This document shows positions 10,713 through 23,400 of a DNA stretch of 64,000 bases, piece after piece. This DNA comes from Turritopsis dohrnii. Taxonomy: Eukaryota; Cnidaria; Hydrozoa; Anthoathecata; Oceaniidae. Made by a program: the position numbers and the translations under genes. The notes under the pieces are model-generated. The model was not told the DNA's origin and made no database searches. It saw nothing but the letters and a program-made list of their open reading frames with translations. The stretch lies in assembly GCA_027922465.2 (NCBI GenBank), contig BQMF02000095.1:124001-188000 (forward strand). The letters are read 5' to 3'. Positions within the stretch are counted from its first letter, which is position 1. The number at the start of each line of letters is the position of its first letter.

Positions 10713-13650
10713 TTCTTCGAATCTTCATTTCGATGTGAACGATCTGTTTAGTTGACCCGTTAAGTTTTCCCTTGAAGGCTTTCACTTGCTTTTGGTTATG
10801 GCCCTTGTTTTCCTTTGATACAAAAGCGAAGGGTGCGTTTGGTTGTTGTGGGTAGCTTGGAGCGTAACCATACCAGAAAGGTCCGTAAGAAATGGCGCTG
10901 TTACCAGTCCACTCGTCGTTGTCGTTATCAAACGTACAAAACTTCTTGTCGTTGTAATCCTTCATCCAGTTTCCTGCATCACCTAAAACAAAAGATTCTG
11001 TTACTAACTTTCATATTACTTAACATTACTAACGAATAAAGACAATTGTATTTTCATCAGCAAAATTCTGGATCCGTAGGTCTCGTTTACACGTAGAAGA
11101 AATTAAACATTTGCCACACAGGTTTTATTTGCAACCTGACTTCACAATTCCACAACTCTTGCATAATTCTTACATGTTATTACGTAGGCATGCCAAAAGG
11201 AAATTTGGGAAGTGATTTTACGTACGCTAACAATACGATACAGGGTTGAGACGATACAGACGATAACAGCTAATTCAATTCATGAATAATACCATTCTAC
11301 TATCAATACCCAAAAAGTAATGTGTGGTTATGGTATCCACTACGCTCATACGCAGGTCATACTTACCACTGTATCCTTGTAAGTGGAGCTTATACTTTGT
11401 GCTTTCGTCACCCAGTTCAAAAACGCCGTATTTTTCATGATAAGATTTTCCGGTGACGTCTTTCAAGTCGATTCTCATTTCCGTCCCACGTCGGTCGTCG
11501 TAAAGTTGTACCAAATAGATGTTTTCATTCCCGAGCCAAAACTCATGTTGTAAGTTGCCAAAACCGTTCTTGTATGAATGCCAGTCACGTTGGAAATCGA
11601 CAAGGCCGTCGATACGGTGTTGGAAAACAGTCCATCCTAAAACGAACAAACGATTATACCGCTTCACAACAAGAAAAAATTTTCCTCTTTTTGGATTTTG
11701 ACTAAAATATACCATAAATGTCTAGTTTGGCGCCCACTTGAATAACTTCTTAGGGGCGCTGAAAACCCATTTATTAACTTTAATATAAGGACCTCATATA
11801 AAATTCTCGCTAGTACCGCATAGACCGTAAAACAAGGTGGGGCCGGATAGCTTGATAAAATACTGGCGAAGGAATTGGTGAAATATATATATTTTAAATG
11901 TTTATGAATTTCAATGGAATATCCACTGTTCTTTGACTTGTTTACCTCCGTTATCAGTGACCATATCACAAGAGACTGGAAAAGGGTAAACATCCCCCGG
12001 ATTGATCAAGTATATTCCGTTATGTTGGTGTCCGTTTTGTCGATGTTTTTTGCAATCTCTTTCTGGTTTTACTAAAGGTATAAAAATGATAGTAAGCTCT
12101 CGGAAATTATGAGTATCTCTTCAAAACAAAAACAGGTCAGAAATATTAGAAAATTGTTTGCATTTCTACATGAAACATTATGCCATTGTACCCACATCTT
12201 ATAAATACCAAACTGCTATAAATAAAACTGACGAAGGCTGCAGTATGCTGATGTCACCAGTGGAAATGTGTCATTAAAGCAAGGGGTCTGGAACGAGCAT
12301 TCGATTAACATCAAATGGGTTAATTCGATTGCTTTTGATCGAAAGCCACCCATACAGCCGCTCATTCAATAGTAGATGCCGTAATTATTTGATTAAAAAC
12401 CCAGTTTTTAAGCACCCATCGCGATAAAGCGCCCGTGTTAAGCCTCAAAATATTCCGTTTTTATTTTTCATGAGGGATTCACTTTTTAGGTGTTGGAAAA
12501 TGTGTTTTGTTTCATTGTGATAATCCTTTATATAGGTTTCTGATCAAACAACAAGAACTAGTTTTGATATGATTATTAAGTAAAGTTTAAAAAATGATAT
12601 TGCAAAACCATTATCCTTAAGTTGCTCTTATTTGTTGGGCATTTAAACGTTCTTGTAAATAAAAAAAAGTGCATCTGTTAAAAATTGTATTGACTGAAAG
12701 TTTGTAAAATCTAAATGCCACCCTCTCGATTAAGCGCCCTTGCAAAAAAAAAAAAAAAAGATACGCCAAGGAATTGCAAATACTAACGGTACATTTGTCT
12801 GCAGTTCCAAAACCCCGGGTTACATACATCAAACATAGCCTGAAAAGTTCCAACTCACAATTCTGACAATCGCAGTAATGTTCTCTAGTGAAAAACTCAT
12901 CAGCATAGTTTTTATCGCGGCATTGACACTGACCACAGATAGTTCTGGATAAAGACGCACATATAGATACCCTCTAGAAAATATTAAGATAACACAGTTA
13001 TGCATTGACTGACAGTTACTGTCCAATTATCACTAGCTTGTTTCTATCTGTTTAGAGGTGGCGTCTTCACTTCATTTGTAATTATCCACTCCATGTAGAG
13101 CTCATCAAGTGACTGATTGTTAAGTACGGCTGACTGATTAAATAATTTCACTTCAGTACAAATTGTGCAATACAAAGGAGTGCTTGAAATATTCTGTTGC
13201 CATAACTTGTGAAAATTCCATCCTAGAAGAATATATATTGAAGATTTACTTATACCTTGATGCCACTTGGCGCCGCCGCGGGCGCTGAAGTTCCGCTAGT
13301 AACGCCTGTTGTGGAGGAAGTGTCGCTGTGTTTTATCATATCGCGAACCATTCTCTCGATTTCCTAAAAAAGAAACAGTGTTTACAAAAACAATTGATTT
13401 TTTTTGTTTGCTTGCCAACCTGAAAGGGACACTCTTTGTTTTGAATAATTCTGAATAATACTTACACTCTTTATAACTAAAGTATCGGATCCGTCTCTAC
13501 CTGGTGGACCTCTATCGCCTCTTGGACCTTCACTACCTCTGTCTCCTGGTGATCCAGGGCTTCCAGGACTTCCAGGGGAGCCGTTAATTCCGTTGGTTCC
13601 CGGAGGTCCTGGTGGTCCTTGTGGTCCAACTCCTGGATTGCTCTATAAAA

Positions 13651-13681
<31 letters not shown>

Positions 13682-13945
13682 ATGTCGCTTTGATCGTGTT
13701 TTTTATCGAAGTGACATCATCACCAATATTGGTTTCATTACATTATTCTTGAATATTCGTATCAATAGTTTACGTACACCTGAGCTCAAAGACGTCAGCT
13801 CACAATTCTTTCCATCTCTTCCAGGAAGTCCGTCCCTTCCATCACGACCAGGCAAACCATTCACACAGTTGCATGCCGTGCCATAGCTGCCTTGAATGAA
13901 TACACTTCCAAGTAACAAACCACAATGAAACAGACTTATTATCAT
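10708..13945 (-). CDS. Secreted ficolin-like lectin 2 (collagen plus fibrinogen-related domain)
   Basis: Seven coding exons: 13945-13778, 13642-13466, 13363-13256, 12973-12859, 12071-11946, 11636-11367 and 10982-10708, together 412 aa. Phases are 0,0,0,1,1,1 and exons 4-7 have exactly the same lengths as in gene 1 (115, 126, 270, 275). The protein has a signal peptide, [21 protein letters not shown], a longer Gly-X-Y stretch with a [13 protein letters not shown] segment, the neck [12 protein letters not shown], a Ser/Thr/Ala-rich linker, the Cys-rich module, and a fibrinogen domain with FDNDND. The expected role is oligomeric extracellular glycan or pathogen recognition. As in gene 1, NCA is replaced by NSA and the following Cys is missing, and an extra Cys replaces Ser in the FST position. 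Intron 1 carries an (AAAT)n tract and intron 4 a word-repeat relic. Confidence 0.93.
12290..12760. repeat. Relic of the AAGCGCCC word-repeat family in intron 4 of lectin gene 2
   Basis: Scattered words such as AAAGCGCCCGTGTTAAGC and CTCGATTAAGCGCCC match the array at 48.2-49.15 kb. The ends are not recognisable. A poly-A run lies at about 12747-12761. Confidence 0.4.
13646..13683. repeat. (AAAT)n microsatellite in intron 1 of lectin gene 2
   Basis: About nine tandem AAAT units lie directly beside the acceptor of the collagen exon, on its intron side. Confidence 0.95.
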
Positions 13946-14862
13946 TTTTAAGTTCTTTGTACCCCTTACGCATGTACGGTTTGCAACATAATAGTCTATG
14001 GAACATTAAAAGTTTTCGAAAGTTAATTTCAACTTAATATTGAATCGGGTTGCTATGTGTTAGTTCGGCCAATGTGGAGGAATGTTAACAAAATAACGGC
14101 ATTCACTTTTAATGTTACGAACTCCAAATCTTTATAAATTTAACAGGAACATGACAAACAAGAGGTAACGACAACTTGTAAAATAATTACACAACATCGT
14201 AATTATCAGAAGGGTTAGATCTTTGTGCATCGGCACGCCAGTTTCTGATCATACAGACCTTTTGATCAAATCAAATGAAGACCGACTTTGAGTTATATAT
14301 ACCTTTGAATGCATCATTGGCACAAAGATGTTACTACCTATGCGATACATTTACATCTTAGAAAAGAAAGAGGGCCAATGTTATTTCTACTTCTTTTCTT
14401 AAAGATCTACAGCATCAACCAATCAAGGTCAAGGACGATTGAGCATCAACCAATCAAAATAAAGGACGGTTGAAAACTGTTTCTAGAGGTCAACAACCTG
14501 CCTAACTTGACATAATTCCTTCAGTCCCGCTACATTCGACGTTTTTGAATGGAAATTTCCCCCGCTATCTCGACACTCTAGACATAAATATTTCGGTCCC
14601 TTGACAAAAAACTCGACATTTTCAAAATTTTAATTGTTGTTATTTCCTTAACTATCGTTCTGAGTTCATGTTCTGTCACCGTCAATAAAGATCCTGTGAA
14701 TTTATGAGATTGTGAAGGGATGCAGGTGGAATGTACTCTTCACTTCGTTGGCAAAGCAGGGTATATAAATATTCTCAGACAGCAGTATCAAGCAATCAAT
14801 GAACTTTAATTTTTGGAAACTTGTTATACGATAAAAACTATATTCCAAATTAAGAAATATAT

Positions 14863-15000
14863 TAAAGTCTGTTCAAAAAATATGTGGACTAATTTCAGTT
14901 ACCATGTGGAAACCAGATTTAGCAAATTACATCAATTCCCTTGAGCCTGGTTTTTATATAAAAGCTGAAATCAGTCCACATATTTTTTGAACAGACTTTA
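14863..15000. mobile_element. AGTCTGTTC MITE, copy 2
   Basis: This copy has the same ends and core as the element at 8583-8720, here about 0.9 kb upstream of lectin gene 2. Both arms differ from copy 1 by the same paired substitution (GTGCAC became GTGGAC on the left and GTCCAC on the right), so the hairpin is preserved. Confidence 0.85.
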
Positions 15001-15730
15001 GTTCTTTTCTTATTTAATTCTTGCAGGTACTGTCCGAACCTAATAAAAGCAAAATAATAGGGTTGGTAGAGCGGTGGACAAAAATATTACATTAAAAAAA
15101 TTTTTCTCTTTGCGTGTATTTCGTCATAAAGATATCAATTTTTTTCCCCATTATTTTGATTTCATGTTGATTCACGAAGATTCTCATTTCGTCCTTCTAC
15201 TCTGCTAGAAATACCTTCTTCCATCATCCATTCTTCCTTCATCCATTCTTTAGCCTTAGTTTTGTTGATCAGTTGGATTAATAAAGCAGCTCTTTAATAC
15301 CCATTATCTGCCGAACAATTTTATTCTCTTTCATATGAAGGCAAGGAAATATTATGGAAGAAAGATATTGTCAATGAAGTCTCTCACTTTAATAACTCGT
15401 ACCTAAGAATGGGTTGGGTGCAACCTGAATTCTGGCTCCAATCCTCTTATCTAAGTTAAGAGAGGAATAGATTTTATTTCTACTACCGCGTGCTTTAAAT
15501 GCAACGTAATGCATCTATCCCTTAGGAGCCCATGATAGCCACATACTAACAATAAAGTCAAAATCAAAACACTGTATGCATTTCTTGCGTCAACTCAATT
15601 GCAAGTCTTAGAAGACAACGGGAGCAGACGGACGTGAAACTGTTACCCCGGGTAACAGAGAATGAATAACCCCGGGTGATGAGAATGAAGAGGAAAAACA
15701 CGAACAAAAAAAGAGACAGTCTTGTGGCAA
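15001..15730. other. Spacer between lectin genes 2 and 3
   Basis: No coding exon is seen. A repeated word CCCCGGGTRA occurs at about 15645-15680. The rest is featureless AT-rich DNA. Confidence 0.4.
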
Positions 15731-15731
15731 T

Positions 15732-17585
15732 CTATGCATGTTTTCGTCTTATTTTCATATCCATCCATTTTAAATAGGTTACTTTTCCATTGATTTTTGC
15801 TTTAAACACTCTTTGTTGAGGTTGGCTGTTACTTGTTGAGCTGACCTGCTTGTAGATGTATGGTGAGTTCGGGTGAGTGTCATAATACGACGAACCAAAC
15901 CAAAACGGACCATACGTGACGGCAAGGTTGCTGCCGGAATTGTCGTTGTCATTGTCGTACGTCGAAAACTTGAATTTATTGTAGTCTTTCATCCAATCGC
16001 CACCATCACCTTAGTGGAGAAAACAATTGAACTTAACATAAACCGAATCAAACTTTTCCACTACTATTCTTCGATAGTGAGAAAAAAATTAAGGTTTTCT
16101 GGTTTTTGTGGTTGCTTACCGCTATATCCACTAACTTCAAAATGGTATTTGGTTGATTCGTCGCCTAGTTCAAATTTCCCATATCTCATTCGATATCCCT
16201 TATCGTTTATGTCCATTGCTTCTATCCACAGCTCAGTACCACGTCGATCGTCATAAAGTTGTACTAAATAAATCTGCTCCAACCCTAACCAGAACTCGTG
16301 CTGGAAATCCCCGAAACCAGTCTTGTAAGCGAACCAATCTCTATTGAAGTCAACTGTTCCCGACATCCTCTTTTGTATAACTGTCCAGCCTGGACGAAAC
16401 AAAAACGACTTTACAAATAAAAGGCTTGGCGAAAACAAAACAGCGAATATGAATGACTTAAAAACATTGTTTATTTGTCCACAACTCTTCACATATGAAA
16501 ACAAGTTGCATACCTCCACCTTCCGTGTTCATGTCGCAGTAGACAGGAAATGGCGTACCATCTCCTGGGTTAACCAAGTAAACGCCGTTGGAGTAACGCT
16601 CATTCCGACGATGCTGCAAGCAATCTCGCTCAGGTGTGACTAACAAGAAAACGAAGCTGAAAGTTCCTACAAAACTAGTGGCCTTCTTCCAAAAACATAT
16701 ATAAGAAAAGACTTTATGAACTAAGTTTTATTTGTATTTCTACATTTTTAAACATCAATGGTAAGTGAGGCCACTTACTGGCTTGACAGTCACAGTAATA
16801 ATCTCTTCCATAGAATTCATCGTTAAAGTTTTTTTCTCTACATTCACAATCTCCACATATAAATTCAAATTCTGTACACACAGAATATCTCTGAAATAAA
16901 AAAAAGCGAAATAAGGAATATATCTCTACGTACCTACGTATCCTTCTTCCAGGAAGTAAGTTAAAAAAAGCACGAAAACAAAATCCATGTCTTACTTTCT
17001 TGTCAATGGAATCTGTCGATCCTCCTGTTGTATAACCACTTACAGAACCACCACGATATTTCTTTATGGCTTCTTCAACCATTCTCCCAATATCCTACGC
17101 AAGCCAACAGAATTGATTATACTCTCACGGTCCTGTTCATTCGTGCGTGTCACCTTCACAAGGTGATATAGAAAAACTTCAAACCTCCATGGATGAGCCA
17201 GTCCCATCTCGTCCCCTGTATCCATCTGGGCCTTTTGGTCCAACATCACCAGCTCTACCTCGAACACCTGGTGTTCCCTGTACGCCAGGTGTGCCGTCCT
17301 TACCAGGGGGCCCTGGGGGACCAGCAAGACCTTTACTGGGTGTTACATGTTTCATTTTTTCACCTTTTGTAATCACAACCTGAAATGAAAAAATAAAATG
17401 AAAAAAAAAAGTCACATTCATTACGTTTCGGAATACAAGCATATTTTTATAAACCATACCCCGTCCTTCCCGTCAGTCCCTGGCCGGCCATCACGCCCAT
17501 CTTTACCATTCTGCCCATTCTGAGCACAAATACCACCGATGCCGCACAAAACCCCGATCAACAGAAACATACACTTCTTCTCCAT
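15732..17585 (-). CDS. Secreted ficolin-like lectin 3 (collagen plus fibrinogen-related domain)
   Basis: Seven coding exons: 17585-17460, 17379-17185, 17094-16996, 16890-16779, 16639-16514, 16389-16120 and 16009-15732, together 401 aa, with the same phases as its two neighbours. A signal peptide ends near ...GGICAQ. The first exon then gives [20 protein letters not shown] without the CxCVNG cysteines of genes 1 and 2. A basic [12 protein letters not shown] insert interrupts the triple helix before 13-14 further Gly-X-Y units. The neck is [13 protein letters not shown], followed by a Gly/Ser/Thr linker, the Cys-rich module ([21 protein letters not shown]) and the fibrinogen domain with YDNDND. 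It is the most diverged paralogue: FST is retained where genes 1 and 2 have FCT, NCA is NLA, and the C-terminus is KIRRKHA. Function is inferred as for genes 1 and 2, with probably different partners given the altered N-terminus. Confidence 0.93.
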
Positions 17586-18554
17586 CTCAATTCACTATAA
17601 AGATGCTAACACGAACACGAGTACTTAAAACAGAATTGGTGGTTTCACTGACCCTATCAAAACAAAGTCTGTCGAGATATTATTTCATTTATTTTAGTAC
17701 TAGGCTGTGAATGCAGATGTTTGTGCGCTGCCTACTACACGGTCGTTTTCTTTTCTCTTCTATATGAAAATTTTTTTGTTTGCTTGCAAAAAAATTTTAG
17801 AACTTTGCACGAGGAAGAAAGTGTATACGGTTTTATTAGTAATGATGTGTAGTTGAATTGGTTTCCTTTTTGATCTTTTTTAATTCTTTTCTTTTTTCCC
17901 TCTGTAGTTCTCATATAAATGTTAGCCCTAATTTTCGTAACCATTAGTAACAGCGCAGCTTTTCCGTTCTTTTTCCTGTCATGTAAAATTTGAAAACAGT
18001 TTAAAATATCCTCAAAATATTTGATTGACAACATTAATGGCATCTGTCAATCACGGAATCCGTTCGAATTTTTAACCAATCATATATTTTCGTTTCGTAT
18101 GTCGTAACATTCTTCCAAGTGTACCGTCTAAGAAAGACAGGCTAGATGCCTGTCACTACAGCAGATTTGATGTCACACTCAACATTAAAATAACCCTCAG
18201 TTATTATAATTTTATTAGCGTTTCATTTGTCGTCACCTTGACGACGAAGACAGGTCCATTTTAACATAATCTGTCAGAAAACTGTGATATTTTATATGAA
18301 TACAAAAATTTCGAAAACTCGTATCAGTTTTGAATTGAATCATCAACAGCACACTTTTTTAACATTTAAACAATTTAAACAATTCTAAGCAGGTCGAAAA
18401 GCATTTACTAGGTTTTCTGTACAATAAACCCGAATATTTTTCAAACGTCCAAATTTTGCCAAATGTTGTGGGTTTTTTTACCTAATAGCTCAAAAGTGAA
18501 AATCACTTATTACGGTAGCAGCGTAAGCGAATACCGTATTAAAACACCCTTGGA

Positions 18555-18582
18555 CTCCTACTACTCCTACTCCTACTCCTCC
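18555..18582. repeat. CTCCTA/CTACTC microsatellite
   Basis: A short tandem run of CTCCTACTACTCCTACTCC inside a GC-richer block that begins ACGGTAGCAGCGTAAGCG, probably part of an unidentified repeat. Confidence 0.7.
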
Positions 18583-19828
18583 GGCCGAAACGGCAGTTTT
18601 TAGCCTACGCTTAACAGTCGATCAGATTTCGTTCAGAAAATCATATGAAATCTCACAAAGGAACGCAGTCTAAAAATATTTGAAGGTTATATCCAGCAAA
18701 CATTCTAAAATAAATTTTTCTAATATTTCATCGCTTAATAATACACGAAGAAAGAGATATTTTGGTAGTAAGGCTTTAAGTTAAAAGTAGTAAGTAGTTA
18801 CTTTTACTAAAAATGCTTAACATTTGGATGTAAGGTAGCTACGATTTTATCGTCGGTAGTTCAACCTTAACGAACTTTTTAATTACATCTAAAATTTGTC
18901 AGCTATCTAAACCGTCATTTTGCGTTAAATATTTCAAAGATCACAGTTTTTGGGAAGGTTTCTTGAGTCCATGGAATCTTTGTTATTGTTTTTAATTTTT
19001 TTCGAAACAGACGCGTTTTTTTTACACATAAGTTCTTATAATTTTTTTCTTGAAAAAATTCGACTCATGTATGTACATTTCTTTGTTTTGAAAATTATTT
19101 GCTGGTGGCGTTTCTTAATAAGACCCCATTCACATTCGATAAGACCTCTTTACACTAACTATTTTTTTTTATGGCAATTTTTGGTCGTGCTTTCGAAAGT
19201 ATCCTGCTTGCTGCTACCGTTTTGCGCCATCTGGCTCTTGTTTATAAATAAGAAACTCCCGCCTAATTATTCAAAACGAGGCCAGTAAGAGCGCAACACT
19301 CAGTTGTGAGAATTAAGCACGAATGGCTTTGTCAAGTGCCCTGACATTCACAACATTTGGTTTCTTATTCAAAAACAACATCAGAGTGTTATAAAGGTCT
19401 AAGGGAATGGTGCGATTTGACAGAGGATGTGAACAGGTTGTGTTTGCCAATCATTGCGGAGGAAACCGTATAAGAGCTGGCTTCGAACTGAAAATCAACT
19501 GACAAAAACATCTGCAAATATGTAGACATACATATACTTAAATCTCCCTAAATTACAGTTTATATATTCAAAAATGTACAAATTTGAAAAAAACAAATAA
19601 ATTCTATTTTCACTACCTACAAGATCAATAACGCGATAGCTGTCAATTTGACACGTAATTTAAAAAGTTCTGTAAGAACTATTCATAAGAAACGCCTAAA
19701 CCTTTGAAACTTTGAAGCTCTGTAACGCATCTTCCTTTCTGAAATAGAATCTGTAACACTTTTTTTGTTTTTAATGATATAAATTTCAACGTTTACTTCG
19801 AGTATGTTCATTCGCTACCATTGGATTA

Positions 19829-19910
19829 ATGCGGTGAAAACACTTATAAAAGTAACCTGGAGTCTTACTCTCGCTAACCCAAACACATTTCACAAGGTTT
19901 ACACCGTAAA
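19829..19910 (-). mobile_element. TTACGGTGTAAACC MITE, copy A
   Basis: On the minus strand it reads TTTACGGTGTAAACCTTGTG...GTGTTTTCACCGCATTAA, with short inverted ends. It matches copies at 29579-29679 and 51791-51888 but lacks about 20 internal bases. Confidence 0.7.
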
Positions 19911-20303
19911 TGTCTAATGGTAACGAGTTGTCAGACCAACATATTGTTTCATACATGTAATTGGTCTTTATTTTTGTCTACTCTGGCAGGACATAGCATT
20001 TTTAAGTTCGTATTCTCAAGACTAAGAAAAGGAAGACACGACATTTGAAAAGCATCCATAATTTTCTCACTCTTCTCGAATTTTGTCGTATTTAGTAATA
20101 ATCGTCAAAAATAAATAAAATTGAACAATTTGACACGGTTTAGAAACAAACTAAAAGTTCCGGCAACAAATATGCAGAATATGCAGAATACATCACTGAG
20201 AGCATTTAGAAATCTCAAATGTTGACGAAACGAAAAATATTGTCATGTCAATATAAGTATAAAGTATTGTCATATGAGCGACCAATAACACCAGTATGAT
20301 GAA

Positions 20304-20309
20304 TTTATT
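20304..20309 (-). promoter_or_regulatory. Candidate poly(A) signal of the 582-aa orphan gene
   Basis: AATAAA on the minus strand, about 155 bases after the stop codon at 20465. Confidence 0.45.
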
Positions 20310-20464
20310 AGTCGAGTGGATGCAAATACTTTCAGAAGATACAGAACAGGTTTTCATCCAAGCCTTCCTAACTCATGTCATCCATCTCATAAGGCGATAG
20401 ATCCAACACTAACCTATCTAACCAATCACAAAATACTTATGGTTCGCATTTTATGTTGTCGTGT

Positions 20465-23400
20465 TTAAGGCTCTTCTAACTCACGCCACAGGTGGTCGAA
20501 AAGGTCCATGTCGTCCGCCTGCTGATCGCTTGGAAAACTGAAACAGTCTGTGTATGACTGCTCGGAAATCGACCTGCAGCTGGAAATGGACACATTGACG
20601 TCATAATCGGACAAGGTTAGACTGCCGGTTGTTGACAAGTCGCTTTGTTCGATTTCTATTGCTAGATTTTCGAGAACCGTCGAATTATCACAGGGAGCAG
20701 AGCTGGAGATTGTACCTTCGCAAATTTTCTCTTTGGGTAATACGGGAAATTCTTGTTCCTGCGCAGAAATGCTTTGTGTGAAGAATTCATCTTGCAGATC
20801 ATACATGCTTGTATCAGCAAACGTTGAGGGGAACGATGAATTAAAAACTTTGTCGAAACAATCGCTGATAGTTGTGTTGTCGTTATGTGCGATTGGATCA
20901 GTCAGCTTTGGAATTTTCTCCGGTTTGTCATCGACCACATCGTCGTTGTTCTTTCGTTTTAGACTTGATAATAATCCTTCAATTTCAGTTTTAGATATAA
21001 CCTCTTCAATGGCTCGTTGTTGAAAAGAAACACTGCTTGATAAACAACTAAGTTCTTGCTGACAAATATTGACATTATTATTACAGTCACGAAGCTCTTC
21101 TGAACTCATTTCTCTCGTTTGTTTACATTTTTCAAGTTCCACGTTTCGCGTACTTTGACCTGCCTGCTTACTCTGAACTTCAAACAAGTCGCAATACCTT
21201 TGAATTGGTGATGTGCAATTTTTAATGTGGTTCGATCTGAAAACAACGTCATCAATTTTAATAGAGTTTCTGGGGCTGTCTTCGACCGAGCTATTTGAAC
21301 TCGGTGTAGGAGACAGTGTAGTGGAGTCGGCAGGGGCTAACGTACTCGATAATTCGTTTTCGTACGGCTGACTTTTAGACATATCAATATCGACGCTTGA
21401 AGTAACCACACTGACTTCTTCGTTTTTCTCCGGTTCCTGCACGTTGCTTTTGTTGTTATTAGCAACTTTGCTTTCCAATTTTGACGTTGGAGCAACTTTT
21501 TTTTGAACAGACATATGAAATGCCGATTTCTTGTTGGTTGGTGAAGTCGTTGTTGCATTTTGTCCAACGAAACGAGCTTTTTCTTGGGCACCTTTTACAT
21601 ATTCTGCGTATCTTTGTAATGGGACCGTATAAACAAGCTGATGAAGTTGTCCGTTTTTGTCCTGAACTAAACACAGGGGGATCTGATTAGCAGCCATCTG
21701 CCTCTGTATAGACGCAAAAATCTTTGATTTTGAAGGCGGTGACGTCTTGCTTTCTATTGTTTTTTGATGTTTCACTGGATAAGTCGCAGATGTACGTGTA
21801 TTAGGGACAGCGCAAACATTGGCTGGCATTGGTAAATAAAAGTGTCTGTCTCCATTGACGTAATAGAAAGCATTCTCAGGCATAGTTGTAAAGTGTGAGC
21901 TAGTGTGATGTGATGTTTTCTTTGTGCGGTGAATTAGCTCCGAGTTTTTTTTCCCATCAGTAAGAGTGTTTTGCTTGGACGCCTTTTCATGGTGGTCGTT
22001 GATACTTATGGCACGTGGGACGTTCTTTTTCGTTACGTTTGGGATTTCAAAATACGAAAACAGTTCTTGAGGAGAGGTGTATCCGGTGAAACCGGGATTA
22101 TTCCGGGACGATGTAGCGCCCTCGAAATGCATTGCTGTTCCATATAACATTCCCCGATGGTTTCTCTAGCGCATTTGCCAATAAGTAATTTGTTTTTTAC
22201 CCTAACCTTCATATAAGGTATCATATAAGGTATCTAAAGACAAAAGAAAAGAAACATAGAGCAACACATCATCCAGTCTTATAGGAAACTATTTTCAGTT
22301 CTGATTATGCAAAAAAATTTAATTTGCAATGCAACTTTTGTTTGGTTTCTGTTCCACAACAGTAAACAAATGTAACCTCGTTTTAAATATCTAAACTGCT
22401 TTCGAATACAAATAAGAAGAATCACGAGTTATGAAATTTAGTATCTTGATCCCTTTTCAACACGGTGTTCTTAAATAAATCTAGGAAAGATTTTTTTTCC
22501 AGTCAAAATTAAAGAATGAGAAGTAATAAATCTAATAGTATGCAACTGTGGAGGAGAGTATACATCATAAAAACGAAAGTCGCACTTCCTGCTTGCTTAT
22601 TTTTAAGTATTGCTGAAAAATAATGTAACAAAGTGTTAATCTGCGATTTTTCTCACGACGAGCTCATAAAAAACGTGCAAGAGATTTCGATTGGCAATTG
22701 AGTAGATCTATACAAATTATATTTAAACACTGTTTTATCGCCGAGTCACTATGTTTGCTAACTGTTACTCTTTTATTTTACTAGCTAAATAAACTTGTAA
22801 AAAACAGAAGTTCATATCGGAAACGAGATAGAACTTTCAAAGCAGGCCATAATACAACGTTTAAGCACAGCTATTTCAGTTAAAAAGCTATTATGTTTTG
22901 TCAAGTCGCAACACTGTTCTCTACCACACTTAGCTGTTCGGCTTCCGGCAAACCATCCTTCTTCTAAACCATCACAAAGTAGGTATGAGTAAGCCCTGAA
23001 TCTCAACTATGAGCTAAATGATTACTTTTAAAAAACTGCTAGACAATAAACACAGCTACGATAACAGACGATGTATTCATTGACGTGTGTTGAGTTAAAC
23101 AGAGTTACAAGAAAATGCTCCCAATATCAAAATGTTATTCTTTGTCAAAAAAACATTGATCAAACAATCTTTTTTAAACTTATATGGAGATCTTCTGTGT
23201 AAGATAAAAAAAACTAGGTGTTGAGAAAAAGTTTTTGAACAGTCTATAAATACAAACAAAGATTTTTTGCTGAAGCGTGAAACTTAAAATGAAGGATAAT
23301 TTCCACTTTAACACATCAGCAATCATACATCTTTCATGTCTTTCGTTATCAAACCATGGATGAATGAATACTTGTTTTCTTGTCTGTATTTGTCAAGACC

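Larger units (their letters stand above)
17586..20303. other. Intergenic DNA upstream of the lectin cluster
   Basis: No gene is supported. It holds a CTCCTA-type microsatellite (18555-18582), a small MITE (19829-19910) and chance frames rich in Phe, Leu and Lys, such as one at 18950-19288 that has no domain or splice context. Confidence 0.5.

Noticed and set aside
18950..19288. 112-codon frame rich in Phe and Leu
   Set aside because: The hydrophobic bias is what T-rich DNA gives by chance; no signal, domain or splice context.
20733..21690. Frames on the opposite strand and in other phases over the orphan gene
   Set aside because: Shadows of the 566-codon frame.
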